Assembly: GCA_964543905.1 (NCBI GenBank)
Contig: CAZIZO010000003.1
Span: 344,792 to 408,791 of the forward strand
Source of the DNA: GCA-016699835 sp964543905
GTDB lineage: Bacteria; Planctomycetota; Phycisphaerae; Phycisphaerales; UBA1924
Reading direction: 5' to 3'
DNA: 64,000 bases
The notes beneath the pieces were generated by a model, which did no database searches, was not told where the DNA came from, and worked only from the letters and a program-made list of their open reading frames with translations. The position numbers and the translations under genes were made by a program. Below are positions 17,206 to 26,440 of this stretch, piece after piece (within the stretch, counting starts at the first letter, position 1; every line of letters begins with the position of its first letter).

Positions 17206-17934
17206 TCACGAACTCCCGCCGCGCATCCGCTCGACCCCTTCGGGGAAGGGGTAGGTGGGGAAGACGCCGGTATGACCGATCTTCCACATATTTGGGGCTG
17301 GGTAGACATCGCCGCGGAAACCGGCGTCGAACATGACGCGGAGCACGCTCTCGAAGGCGGGCTCGCGTCCATCCGAGCCCACGAGGCGGTTGGCGTGGGC
17401 GTTGAGGAACGAAACGCTCGCGACGGGTCCGCGGTCGCGTCGGTCGTGGAGCATCTTCGCGACGGTGCGGAAGCCGTGCGACAGGTCGTTGAGGGTGAAG
17501 TGGTCGCGTCCCTTGGGGCGGAGGATGCCGAGGATGAGCAGTTGGTCGAGGTCAAACTTGAGGATGTAGGGCTCCTTGTCGCCGGCGGCGTGGACGTGGA
17601 CGGCCTTCTGGAACATCTGGGCGTAACTCGTCGCGGTGGCCGCGGTCCACTGGCTGGTTTCGACCAGTTCGCAGAGTTTGGCGATGATCCCGTGGGAGTT
17701 GTCCTGATCGTTCACGCCGCAGACCACGGTGCGATAGCGCCCGTCGAGCAGGTCGCGGAGCATGTCCTGTCCCCAAAGGATCCGGAGTCGTTCGCCCGCG
17801 CCGGCGGGGTGCTGCACGCGCACCTGCCCGGAGGGGAGCAGGATCACGCGTTCGGGTGAGAGGTCCGGGGTCATGAGGGCGTCGGCGTCGCCCTCGTAGA
17901 GGCGGAGTTCGTTGGCGCTGTGGAGTCTGGACAT
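17206..17934 (-). CDS. Conserved-looking hypothetical protein
   Basis: A 242-aa soluble protein with no signal peptide or membrane segment; I do not recognise the family. It has a mixed alpha/beta composition with ordered motifs, for example LLPSGQVRVQHPAGAGERLRI, ILKFDLDQLLILGILRPKGRD and MFDAGFRGDVYPAPNMWKIG. A GGAG Shine-Dalgarno 6 nt before the ATG at 17934 defines the start and overrides a TTG 12 nt upstream. It is divergent from nadE, with 144 nt between them. Confidence 0.7.
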   Translation of the reverse strand: MSRLHSANELRLYEGDADALMTPDLSPERVILLPSGQVRVQHPAGAGERLRILWGQDMLRDLLDGRYRTVVCGVNDQDNSHGIIAKLCELVETSQWTAATATSYAQMFQKAVHVHAAGDKEPYILKFDLDQLLILGILRPKGRDHFTLNDLSHGFRTVAKMLHDRRDRGPVASVSFLNAHANRLVGSDGREPAFESVLRVMFDAGFRGDVYPAPNMWKIGHTGVFPTYPFPEGVERMRGGSS

Positions 17935-18078
17935 GGCAATCTCCAAGGAAGGGATACGTGATCCTACCTCGCCTGAGGAGCATTCGGGAGGCGTGTTGTG
18001 GGAGAATCTGGCGAGTGATTGTGCGGGCGTGGGCGTCGATCCGGGGGCGGGCGTCGAGGGGGCTCTCTATCATGTCGA

Positions 18079-19812
18079 ATGCGCCTCGTGCTCGTGCCGA
18101 TGAACCCGACGGTGGGGGATGTGGAGGGGAATGCCCGCCAGATCGTGGGGGCGATCGAGTCGGCACGGCGGGCGGGGGCGGACCTGGTGGTGTTGCCGGA
18201 GTTGTGCGTCTGCGGATATCCGCCGCGGGACTTGCTGTTGCAGGAAGGATTTGTCGCGGCGTGCGTGTCGGCGGCGAAGCGAGTTGGGGAGGAGCACACG
18301 GCGGGGATCACGGCGATCTTTGGGGTCCCTTTGCCCGTGGAGGGTGAGCGGGCGGGTGGACTTGTCGCGAATGGGCTGGTGGCGTATCGGGATGGGAAGT
18401 TGGTGGGGCGCTACGACAAGCGGCTGCTGCCGACGTATGACGTGTTTGACGAGGATCGATACTTCACGCCGGGAGCGCGGGCGGAGGTGGTGGAGGTGGA
18501 GACGCGGGGGGGAGGCCGCGTGCGTGTGGGGCTTTCGATCTGCGAAGATTTGTGGCGTGGGGACGACGCGGGCTTTTCGTCGCACTATCGGGGCGCTCCC
18601 GATCCGGTGGAGGAGTTGGTGCGGGCGGGGGCCGAGGTGATCGTGAGCCCCTCGGCGAGCCCGTTCGTGCTGGGCAAGCACGAGAAGCACCGCATGATCT
18701 GCGCGGAGCACGCGAGGATGCACGGGCGATGGGTGGCGTCGGTGAACCAGGGCGGCGCGAACGATGAACTGGTCTTTGATGGACACGCGATGGTCTTCGC
18801 GCCCGGAGGGGGGCTGACCGCGTGCACGGCGTTGTTCGGCGGCGAAGCGCTAATGCTGGACGTGGAGGTCAAGGGACGCGGCGCCGCGAGCGTGCGAGGG
18901 GGAGGGGCCGGCGTCACGCCCGCGCGCGACGAGCACTTGCTCTTTCTCGCGCTCACGACGGGGATTCGCGAGTATCTTCGCAAGTGCGGGTTCAAGTCGG
19001 CGTTGCTGGGGCTGTCGGGGGGGATCGACTCGGCGTTGACCGCGGCGTTGGCGGTCGCCGCGATCGGGAGTGAGAATGTGCTGGGCGTGGCGATGCCGAG
19101 CATGTACAGCAGCGGGCATTCGGTCGAGGACGCGTACGCGCTGGCGAAGAACCTCGGGATGCGATGCGTGACGGTGCCGATCGAGGAACCGATGGGCGGG
19201 TTTCGGGCGGTGTTGGACCCGATGTTCAGGTCGGAGGGACTCTCGACGCTGGGGGCGACGTTGCCCGACCTGACGGAAGAGAACCTGCAATCCCGGGTGC
19301 GAGGGACGATCCTGATGGCGATCTCGAATCGGACGGGATCGATCGTGCTGACGACGGGGAACAAGTCGGAGTTGGCGGTGGGGTACTGCACGCTCTACGG
19401 CGATATGAACGGCGGGCTGGCGGTGCTCTCGGATGTTTCGAAGCACTGGGTGTACGCGTTGTCGCGTTGGATGAACCAGAACGCTTCGATGTGCGGCTTT
19501 GCGGTGCCTCCGATACCTCTCCGTTCGATCGAGAAGGCTCCGAGCGCGGAGTTGAGGCCTGGTCAGACGGATCAGGATTCGCTCCCGGCGTATCCGGTGC
19601 TGGACGAGATCCTTCGGCGGTATGTGGAGGGTCGGCAGAATGCGGGGAGTGTGGCGAAGGAGACGGGGTACGACGAGGGGATGGTCAGGAAGATCGTGCG
19701 GATGATCGACCTGTCGGAGTACAAACGGAAGCAGGCGGCGATCGGGCTGAAGGTGACGACGGTCGCGTTCGGGTCGGGGCGTCGGTGGCCGGTGGCGCAG
19801 GGGTGGCGATAG
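18079..19812 (+). CDS. nadE: Glutamine-dependent NAD+ synthetase
   Basis: A 577-aa two-domain enzyme making NAD+ from nicotinate adenine dinucleotide. The N-terminal nitrilase-type glutaminase has the triad E41 (VVLPELCVCGYPPRD), K114 (RYDKRLLPTYD) and C155 (GLSICEDLW). The C-terminal synthetase domain has the PP-loop LGLSGGIDSALT (about 305-316) and TTGNKSELAVGY. The start is the ATG at 18079, following TATCAT by 5 nt with no Shine-Dalgarno. The full domain set means it can use glutamine directly. Confidence 0.95.
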   Translation: MRLVLVPMNPTVGDVEGNARQIVGAIESARRAGADLVVLPELCVCGYPPRDLLLQEGFVAACVSAAKRVGEEHTAGITAIFGVPLPVEGERAGGLVANGLVAYRDGKLVGRYDKRLLPTYDVFDEDRYFTPGARAEVVEVETRGGGRVRVGLSICEDLWRGDDAGFSSHYRGAPDPVEELVRAGAEVIVSPSASPFVLGKHEKHRMICAEHARMHGRWVASVNQGGANDELVFDGHAMVFAPGGGLTACTALFGGEALMLDVEVKGRGAASVRGGGAGVTPARDEHLLFLALTTGIREYLRKCGFKSALLGLSGGIDSALTAALAVAAIGSENVLGVAMPSMYSSGHSVEDAYALAKNLGMRCVTVPIEEPMGGFRAVLDPMFRSEGLSTLGATLPDLTEENLQSRVRGTILMAISNRTGSIVLTTGNKSELAVGYCTLYGDMNGGLAVLSDVSKHWVYALSRWMNQNASMCGFAVPPIPLRSIEKAPSAELRPGQTDQDSLPAYPVLDEILRRYVEGRQNAGSVAKETGYDEGMVRKIVRMIDLSEYKRKQAAIGLKVTTVAFGSGRRWPVAQGWR

Positions 19813-19853
19813 CACCTACCGCGGTGGTGGGGGGCGACGTATGCTGTGCGACT

Positions 19854-20435
19854 ATGCGTGAACGACAGAGGGCAACGCTCGTGTGGAGGTTCGTGGGCGC
19901 GGCGTGGATGGGCAGCATCCTCGCGGGGTGCGGATCGGATCAAGGACCGATCGGCGCGATCGCGAGCAGCGGCACGGTCTCGCCCGGGGCCTCGTGCGAG
20001 GTCTTCGCGCCGCAGACGATCCGCATTCATCCGTTGACTCACGTTGACGCGGTGACGGACAAGGGCGGGGCGAGATCGGTGATCGTGCTGCATCTGGAGT
20101 TGAAGGATCGGTACGGCGACACGGTGAAGTGGCTCGGCGCGACGCAGGTGACGCTGAGCAAGCCGGTGATCGGGATGACGCCGGGTCTGGAGACGCAGGA
20201 GTTGAGGTGGGACGTGCCGGGCATGACGCAGCCGGACGGGAATGCCTCGCACTTTGATCCGACGACACGGACCTATCGGATCAGCCTGGAAGCGCCGGAT
20301 GGAATCGCTCGGTACTTGAGCGAAGCGCCCCGGGGCGAAGGCCCGGCGGCGTACGTGAAGGTGAAGGTGGTGTTCACGCTCCGCGCCGAGGGGCGGGAGA
20401 GATTCCTGACGGACGAGTTCGTGGTGCGGAAGTAG
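19854..20435 (+). CDS. Hypothetical lipoprotein
   Basis: A 193-aa protein with a lipoprotein signal (lipobox LAGC about residue 25). The mature part looks beta-rich: RSVIVLHLELKDRYGDTVKWLG, a central segment, then VKVKVVFTLRAEGRERFLTDEF. I do not recognise a family. TATGCT lies 8 nt before the ATG. The gene is 41 nt after nadE, but its own -10-like element suggests separate expression. Confidence 0.7.
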   Translation: MRERQRATLVWRFVGAAWMGSILAGCGSDQGPIGAIASSGTVSPGASCEVFAPQTIRIHPLTHVDAVTDKGGARSVIVLHLELKDRYGDTVKWLGATQVTLSKPVIGMTPGLETQELRWDVPGMTQPDGNASHFDPTTRTYRISLEAPDGIARYLSEAPRGEGPAAYVKVKVVFTLRAEGRERFLTDEFVVRK

Positions 20436-20538
20436 AGCGGGACGGGATGGATCACGCGTGGACAAAGAACACACGGACTCGCCGCCCGTGCCATGTCAAG
20501 ATGGTGTCTGAGATCAAGTCCTGCGCGGGGAAGCGGGC

Positions 20539-21501
20539 TCAGCAGCCGGCCTCGTAGCGGCTGAGGAAGTAGAGCAAATCGTCGATGGTGACGCCACCGT
20601 CGGGGGTGCCGGTAAAGGTGCCGTTGTCGACATCGGCGTCGATATTGCCGTCGGCGTAGATGGAGAGGAAATAGAGGAGGTCGTCGATGGTGACGCCGCC
20701 GTCGGGGCTTCCGGTGAAGGTGCCGTCGTCGACGTCGGCGATGCATCGCGGGGGCGGGGGCGAGAGGGTGGCGAGGAGGGCGTTGGCCATGATCCGGGCA
20801 CCGTCGGTGGCGGGGTCCCAGGAGGTGGTGAGGGCATCGCGGGAGGGCGGGTACATGCCGAGGTCGATGCGATTGCGGAAGCGGGTGCTGCCGGCGATGA
20901 GGGTTTTGCCGTCGCTCCAGAGGGCGATCTTGAAGCCGTGGTCCGAGACGTTGGTGTTGGTGGGGCGGGAGGCGGTGGTGCCGCCGATGAAGGAGGAGAC
21001 GCCTTGGACGCAGGGGTGGGTGGGCTCGATGATTTCGCCGAGTGAAGCGGCGCCGGCGGTGTTCCCGCCCTGGGTGGGGATGATCTCGTACCCGCCGGCC
21101 CGGAAGCGGCCACCGAGGGAACGCCCGACGGTCGTCGTGCTGGTCGCGAAGACGGCGACGACGACGCCTCCCCCGGCGTCCACATAGTCGGCGAGGACGT
21201 TGCCGAGTTCGTCGGCGCTCAGGTAGGTCTGGTTGCTCCAGGTGATGATGGCGTCAAAGGCTTGGAGGTCGGCGAGCGTGGGCGTGACGCCGCCGCCCAG
21301 ATTACCGGCGTTGATGATGGTGACGGAGTTGAACTCGCCGGTGCCCATGAGTTTGGCTTGGACGTCGGTGAAACGAACGTCGGCGGCACTGGAGCCTGCG
21401 GCGGCGACGATGGCGACGTCGACCTGGGCGAGGGCGCACGAGGCGATCAGCGCGAGGCCGATGGATAGGGTCAGGACGCGAGATGAGTCGAGCGAAAGCA
21501 T
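20539..21501 (-). CDS. Secreted protein with C-terminal GC-type dockerin repeats
   Basis: A 320-aa protein with a signal peptide ending near CALAQ. The body resembles a glutamine-amidotransferase-like/ThuA-like fold (FDAIITWSNQTYLSADELG, YVDAGGGVVVAVFATST), as in proteins that monitor or modify carbohydrate; this is tentative. The C-terminal 65 residues contain two copies of a calcium-loop motif, each with PDGGVTIDDLLYFLS, ending RYEAGC. I remember this tail being called 'GC-type dockerin' in Phycisphaerae. A GGAGG Shine-Dalgarno 6 nt before the ATG at 21501 fixes the start. The terminal Cys could be an attachment point. Confidence 0.8.
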   Translation of the reverse strand: MLSLDSSRVLTLSIGLALIASCALAQVDVAIVAAAGSSAADVRFTDVQAKLMGTGEFNSVTIINAGNLGGGVTPTLADLQAFDAIITWSNQTYLSADELGNVLADYVDAGGGVVVAVFATSTTTVGRSLGGRFRAGGYEIIPTQGGNTAGAASLGEIIEPTHPCVQGVSSFIGGTTASRPTNTNVSDHGFKIALWSDGKTLIAGSTRFRNRIDLGMYPPSRDALTTSWDPATDGARIMANALLATLSPPPPRCIADVDDGTFTGSPDGGVTIDDLLYFLSIYADGNIDADVDNGTFTGTPDGGVTIDDLLYFLSRYEAGC

Positions 21502-21610
21502 GGGAGCCCTCCGATCGCGCGAGAACGGTCTGGATGTGGTCACGGCCGACCCCATCAACGTACCACAGGCACGCCGGAAGTGTCAAGGGTCGGGGGCTGC
21601 GGAGTGGGAT

Positions 21611-21637
21611 GGAAAACGGCTCGCCTTGGGCGAGCCG
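21611..21637 (-). terminator. Terminator of the M16 peptidase gene
   Basis: A 10-bp stem ACGGCTCGCC / GGCGAGCCGT with a short loop, followed on the minus strand by TTTT, 36 nt past the peptidase stop codon. Confidence 0.7.
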
Positions 21638-21672
21638 TGTGTGGATGTTCGCAGGATGTCCGTACCTTGGGG

Positions 21673-24537
21673 CTACTTGGTCGTGTCGGGGGACTTGGGC
21701 TTGACGACGACCACGATGGATTTGTCTTTGTGGTAGTACTTCGCGAAGGTGTCTTGAATCTGCTTGGCGGTGAGGGCCTGGAACGCCGCAGGCTCGTTCA
21801 GGGTTTCGTCGAGATTGGTGTTTCGGAAGGTGAGGTTGTCGAGGCGGCCCGACCAGAAGGAGGGCTCCTTCATCTGCTCCTCGAAGGTATTGGCCATCTG
21901 CTTCTTGGCGACGGTAAGTTCGTCTTCGGTTGGGCCGTTCTTGGCGAAGGTCTCGTACATGGAGGCGAGTTTGTTCATGAGCGCCGCGACCTTGGGTGGG
22001 TCGGTGGGAGCGCTGGCGGAGAAGGTGCCGAAGCCCGGGAACGTGGTGGCGGCACGCGAGCCGGCGCTGATGCTGTAGACGAGTTGGGCGTCCTCACGCA
22101 CCTCCTTGACCATGCGGGTGGAGAGGATGCGTGCGGCCATGCTGAGGGCGCGGGCGTCGGCGCGGTTGGAGTCGTCGGCGCCGTAGAAACCGGAGTAGAC
22201 GAACGCCTGTGGGGTGGGTGTGTCGATGGTTTTTTCGATGATGCGTGGGCCCGCCGGACGTTCGATGGTGCGTAGGTTCGCGAACATGTTGGGCTCGACT
22301 TTCGCGCGAGCGGGGAGCGCACCGAGGTACTTGGCGGCAAGTTCGAGGGCCTTCTCACGTGGGAGGTCGCCCACGATGGAGACTTCCACGGGAGATTCGG
22401 CGATGAGCGCGTTGAGGCGGGCCTGGGCGGCGTCGAGCGTGATTCGATTCAGTTGCTCGACGGTCATGGGCTGCGTGCGAGGTTCGGAGTCCGGGTAAGG
22501 GGCCGAGCCGGCCAGGCGCATGCCGTACATCATCGGGTTCTTCGTCGATTCTTCGAGGACTCGGGCGAGGTTCTCCTTGAACTGGGAGAACTGGGCCTCT
22601 TCGATGCGAGGCTGGGTGAGGAGGAGGTAGGCGAGTTGGAAGCCGGTTTCGAGTTCGTCGGGGCTGCCGGAGATGGTGAGGGAGATGGAGTCGGGCCCGC
22701 CGCCGAATCCGCCGCCGCCACCGCGACCGCCGCGGCCGCCGCCGAAGCCACCTCCGCCACGAACGTTGACCTTTTTGCCGGTCATGAGTTCGCGGATGTC
22801 GGTGGAGGAGAGGCTCTGCGTGGCGGGGCGTGACCAGGCGAGTTGGGCGGCCTGGGTGATGCCGCGATTGTCGGCGGTTTCGGTGAGTTCACCGCCGTAG
22901 AGCGTGATGCTGACGGAGACGTTGTTCTTGCGCTCGTCCATGAAGCGATGGTGGACGCGGACGTTGTTGCTGAGCCAGGCCGAGTAGACCTTGCTCGACG
23001 CGTGCTCGGCGCCCTCGACGACCGTGCCGGGCTTGGGGAGATCGGACATGAGTTGGGTGGCGTGCGTGCTCTCGGCCTCGGGGGTGGGCTTGACGGCGAG
23101 GGCCTTGGTGCCGATCTCGAGCAGCGCCGCCTCGGACGGGACATTCTCGCCGCTGGGAAGCACCGCGACGAAGGCGGCGTGTTTGAAATCAAACTCCGAG
23201 GCAAAGCGCTTTGCGACGTCCTCGCTGGTGATGGATGGCAGGAGTTTGTGGAGGAGGTCGAGGCGCTGCTGGGGCGACATGATCGGCTCGCCCGAGGTGA
23301 CGCTGGAGTTCATGCGAGAAATGAGGGCGGACGCGGGGGCGGTGCTCTCGGTCTCGACGGCACGCTCGGCGCCCGAGATCATCTGCTTCTTCGCGTCGTC
23401 GATCTCGCGGCTCGTGAACCCGAAGGCGCGGGCTCGCTGGAGTTCGAGGGCAATCCCTTCCAGGGCTTCCTTCCACTTGCCGCTGCTGGCTCGGGCGGAA
23501 ATCTCAGCGGTGTAGATGGCGTTCGCATCATTGCCGAGCGACACGCGGGGCCCCTGGTAGGGTGTCCCGCCGGCGGCGACCTTGGCGTCGAGGCGACGAT
23601 TGGCGGCCATGACACCCAGGGTGGCGACGAGTTCGTCGCGGTACTGGGGCACGGTGGTCACGGGCGGGCGAGCGGGCTCGAGGCGCATGATGCGGACGTC
23701 TTCGGTACGGACTTCCGGGTCGCTCGCGACGATGGCGAAACTCGTGTCGTACGCCCGCACGTTGATGTCCTGCGGCTTGGGGCGGGGTTTGCTGGGGGCG
23801 GGACCGAACTTGTTGTGGATGATCTTGATGATCTCCTGGGGCTCGGCGTCGGCGACAACCATGAGGGTGGCGTTGGAAGGTGTGTACCACTTCGAGTAGT
23901 AATCCTTGAAGTCCTGCTGCTGGACCGAGGCGATGGTCTGCTCGGTGCCGATGGTGATGCGCTGCCCGAAGAGCGAGCCGGGGGCCATGCGTTCGAGGAC
24001 GTAGTAACTGGTGCGCTGGCGTCCGGAGAGGCTGCGCCGACGTTCTTCCTGGATGATGCCGCGCTCGGCGTCGATCTCGGCAGGGTTGAGCGTGAGTTTG
24101 GTGAGGACGTCGGAAAAGAAGGTGAAGCCCTTGTCGAGGGTTTCGGGCTTGGTGTTCGGGAGGGAGAGTTGGTAGGTCGTCTGGTCGAAACTGGTGAAGG
24201 CGTTCTGGTCGCGACCGAAGGTCATGCCGAGCGACTGGAAGAGCGGGACGACGGAGCCGGGCGGGAAGTTCTCGGAGCCGTTGAAGGCCATGTGCTCGAG
24301 GTAGTGGGCCAGGCCGCGCTGGGGCTCGGTCTCGTTGAGGGAGCCGGAGTGGATGTGGATCCAGATGACGGCGCGCCCCTCGGGCTTGGCATGCTTGCGG
24401 ACGATGTACTTGAGGCCGTTGTCGAGCACGCCCGGGACGATGGCGGGGTCGGTGGGGAGGGGCTGCGCGAAGGTGAGCGGGACCACGAAGGGGGCAACCA
24501 ACGCGGCGCACGCAACGATCGACGAGTACATTCGCAT
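21673..24537 (-). CDS. M16-family (pitrilysin/insulinase-type) zinc peptidase, secreted
   Basis: A 954-aa double-domain M16 protein with a signal peptide ending LTFAQ. The inverted zinc motif H78-YL-E81-H82 (HYLEHMAFNG) is intact, with a downstream acidic helix (ERGIIQEERRRSL) supplying the third ligand. The C-terminal half is the usual inactive M16 lobe (FVYSGFYGADDSN and MAARILSTRMVKEVREDAQLVY). A glycine-rich insert of about 25 residues, GGGGFGGGRGGRGGGGGFGGG-like, lies near residues 598-622 (about 22,670-22,750). GGAG 8 nt before the ATG at 24537 sets the start. It is expected in the periplasm, degrading peptides. Confidence 0.92.
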   Translation of the reverse strand: MRMYSSIVACAALVAPFVVPLTFAQPLPTDPAIVPGVLDNGLKYIVRKHAKPEGRAVIWIHIHSGSLNETEPQRGLAHYLEHMAFNGSENFPPGSVVPLFQSLGMTFGRDQNAFTSFDQTTYQLSLPNTKPETLDKGFTFFSDVLTKLTLNPAEIDAERGIIQEERRRSLSGRQRTSYYVLERMAPGSLFGQRITIGTEQTIASVQQQDFKDYYSKWYTPSNATLMVVADAEPQEIIKIIHNKFGPAPSKPRPKPQDINVRAYDTSFAIVASDPEVRTEDVRIMRLEPARPPVTTVPQYRDELVATLGVMAANRRLDAKVAAGGTPYQGPRVSLGNDANAIYTAEISARASSGKWKEALEGIALELQRARAFGFTSREIDDAKKQMISGAERAVETESTAPASALISRMNSSVTSGEPIMSPQQRLDLLHKLLPSITSEDVAKRFASEFDFKHAAFVAVLPSGENVPSEAALLEIGTKALAVKPTPEAESTHATQLMSDLPKPGTVVEGAEHASSKVYSAWLSNNVRVHHRFMDERKNNVSVSITLYGGELTETADNRGITQAAQLAWSRPATQSLSSTDIRELMTGKKVNVRGGGGFGGGRGGRGGGGGFGGGPDSISLTISGSPDELETGFQLAYLLLTQPRIEEAQFSQFKENLARVLEESTKNPMMYGMRLAGSAPYPDSEPRTQPMTVEQLNRITLDAAQARLNALIAESPVEVSIVGDLPREKALELAAKYLGALPARAKVEPNMFANLRTIERPAGPRIIEKTIDTPTPQAFVYSGFYGADDSNRADARALSMAARILSTRMVKEVREDAQLVYSISAGSRAATTFPGFGTFSASAPTDPPKVAALMNKLASMYETFAKNGPTEDELTVAKKQMANTFEEQMKEPSFWSGRLDNLTFRNTNLDETLNEPAAFQALTAKQIQDTFAKYYHKDKSIVVVVKPKSPDTTK

Positions 24538-24637
24538 GACAACACTCCGGCGAGATGGGGTTCAACCAACGTATGGAGATGGTAGGACGAAACGCATGGT
24601 CCTACGGAAGATGAGGTCGTCGAACTCCATCGTGCAC

Positions 24638-24672
24638 AAAAATGAGAACGCCCGCGGGATCGCGGGCGTTCT
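24638..24672 (-). terminator. Terminator of gdhA
   Basis: An 11-bp stem GAACGCCCGCG / CGCGGGCGTTC with a 4-nt loop, followed on the minus strand by TCATTTTTG, 24 nt beyond the gdhA stop codon. Confidence 0.85.
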
Positions 24673-24695
24673 GGGGATCGGCTCGGCAGATGAAG

Positions 24696-26030
24696 TTACG
24701 GGAAGATGCCGCGGACTTCGTACGCCTTCGCGAGGCGTTCGAGGGCGGCGATGTAGGCCGCGGTGCGGAGGTCGCAGTTGTACTTCTTGCGCGCGTCGCG
24801 GGTGCGGCCTGCGGCGGCGATCATGTGCTTGTTGAGTTTGGAGTCAACCTCCTTCAGGTCCCAACTCTGGAAGGTCTTGTTCTGGACCCATTCGAAGTAG
24901 GAGACGGTCACCCCGCCCGCGTTGCAGAGGATGGCGGGGAGGACTTCGATGCCCTTCTGCTGGAGGACGCGTTCGCCGGCGGGCGTCGTGGGGGCGTTCG
25001 CGCCCTCGGCGACGACCTTGCAGTCGAGCATGCCGGCTTCGGTCTCTTGAATCATCTGCTCCAAGGCCGCGGGGATGAAAACATCAACCTTGCAGCGGTA
25101 GAAGTCCTCCTTGGAGCAGGCCTGGGCCTTCGCGTAGCCCTTGACGCCGCCGGTCTTGTTGACGTGCTCGGCGAGGTCGTGGGCGTCGATCCCGGACTTG
25201 TTGATGATGAATCCGGTGTGGTCGCCGACGGCGATCATCTTGGCGCCGCGGTCCTGGAAGATCTTACCCGACCACGATCCGACGTTGCCAAAGCCGACGA
25301 CGCTGAAGGTGCAGTTTTTGGGCTCGAGTTTGAGTTCGGGGAGCATCTCGACGAGGGTGTCGACGACACCCTGCCCGGTGGCTTTTTCGCGGCCGAGCGA
25401 GCCGCCGTATTCGACGGGTTTGCCGGTGATGACGGCGGCGGGGTTGTCTCCACCGATCTCGGAGAGGAAGGTGTAGGTGTCGGCGATCCAGGCCATGTGC
25501 TGGCTGTTGGAACCCACGTCGGGGGCGGGGATGTCATAATCCGGGCCGATGTTGTGAGCAATGGCGGCGGTGAATCGGCGGACGATGCGCTCCATCTCCC
25601 CCTTGCTGTGCTTGCGTGGATCGACCTTGATGCCGCCCTTGCCGCCGCCGTAGGGCACGCCGACGAGCGAGCACTTCATGGTCATGAGGAAGGCAAGGGA
25701 TTTGACATCGTCGAGATGGACGTCGTGGTGGAATCGGAGGCCGCCCTTATAGGGGCCGAGGGCGTTGTTGTGCTGGACGCGGTAGCCCTTGAAGAGTTGG
25801 TATTCGCCGTTGTCCATCTTCACGGGGAAGTGGACCATGATCTCGTTCTTGGGCTGGGCAAGGACGATCTTGAGATAGTGGGGGAGCCCCATGAGTTCCG
25901 CGCCGCGGAGCATGGAACTGACCGTCTGGCGGTAGAGGTTGTTCGGGTCGGCCGGGAATCCCAGTTCGTCGAAGATCGGGAAGGAATCGACGCTGGCGGC
26001 CTTCTTGGGGGCGGATGCAATGGTGGTCAT
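24696..26030 (-). CDS. gdhA: Glutamate dehydrogenase family protein (Glu/Leu/Phe/Val dehydrogenase)
   Basis: A 444-aa hexameric-type dehydrogenase interconverting glutamate and 2-oxoglutarate plus ammonia. LGPYKGGLRF (K95) and VPYGGGKGGIK (K131, the catalytic-site loop) bind substrate. DIPAPDVGSN follows, then a Rossmann domain with VVGFGNVGSW and the late NAGGVTVSYFEWVQN. The start is the ATG at 26030; a TTG at 26063 would add atypical residues. The Shine-Dalgarno is weak. The NAD versus NADP preference cannot be decided. A terminator-like hairpin 245 nt upstream and a TTGTCAAC element about 360 nt upstream suggest leader-level or nitrogen-linked control. Confidence 0.93.
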   Translation of the reverse strand: MTTIASAPKKAASVDSFPIFDELGFPADPNNLYRQTVSSMLRGAELMGLPHYLKIVLAQPKNEIMVHFPVKMDNGEYQLFKGYRVQHNNALGPYKGGLRFHHDVHLDDVKSLAFLMTMKCSLVGVPYGGGKGGIKVDPRKHSKGEMERIVRRFTAAIAHNIGPDYDIPAPDVGSNSQHMAWIADTYTFLSEIGGDNPAAVITGKPVEYGGSLGREKATGQGVVDTLVEMLPELKLEPKNCTFSVVGFGNVGSWSGKIFQDRGAKMIAVGDHTGFIINKSGIDAHDLAEHVNKTGGVKGYAKAQACSKEDFYRCKVDVFIPAALEQMIQETEAGMLDCKVVAEGANAPTTPAGERVLQQKGIEVLPAILCNAGGVTVSYFEWVQNKTFQSWDLKEVDSKLNKHMIAAAGRTRDARKKYNCDLRTAAYIAALERLAKAYEVRGIFP

Positions 26031-26275
26031 GACGTGCACTCGTCGTGGGTGGGTGAAGGACAAAAAAACAGGGAGAGATGCTAGGCGATACGCGGTTGAA
26101 CGCCGAGCGCCGCCGCGTGAAATGCCGCAAGATCGCGAGCGGTAAGTCGGGGCACACGCCGACTCGGCGAGTGGTCGTGCTTCTCAAAGATGAGAACCGA
26201 AAACTTCGCGGCGTGATCGCGGGCGGGTGCGTGGAAGTGGACGGGAGGGGCAATCACGTCGCGCCTCGGAATGGA

Positions 26276-26313
26276 AAACGCCCGCGAGAGGTTGGAGTCT
26301 CTCGCGGGCGTTT
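26276..26313 (-). terminator. Terminator-like hairpin upstream of gdhA (possible attenuator)
   Basis: A perfect 15-bp stem AAACGCCCGCGAGAG / CTCTCGCGGGCGTTT with an 8-nt loop. Read on the minus strand it is preceded by CAAAC and followed by TTCC, so the T-tract is short. It sits between divergent genes, where no annotated transcript needs a terminator. It therefore either ends a short minus-strand transcript or attenuates a long gdhA leader. Confidence 0.5.
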
Positions 26314-26411
26314 GTTGGAGCAGCGTGCTAACCAGTACATACATCAAGTTCACCAGATTGCCAGCAAAATGGAAACTTTGACTGCAAAATTGGTTGACAA
26401 TCCGTGAAAAG

Positions 26412-26440
26412 TTGATCTTTCGACTGTCTGTTTGTAATAC
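26412..26440 (+). promoter_or_regulatory. Predicted sigma-70 promoter of the 26.5-29.6 kb cluster
   Basis: TTGATC (26412-26417), a 17-nt spacer, then TAATAC (26435-26440), within the most AT-rich stretch of the window. An imperfect inverted repeat ATAC-ATTAG-GTAT overlaps the -10 and could be an operator. Confidence 0.5.
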
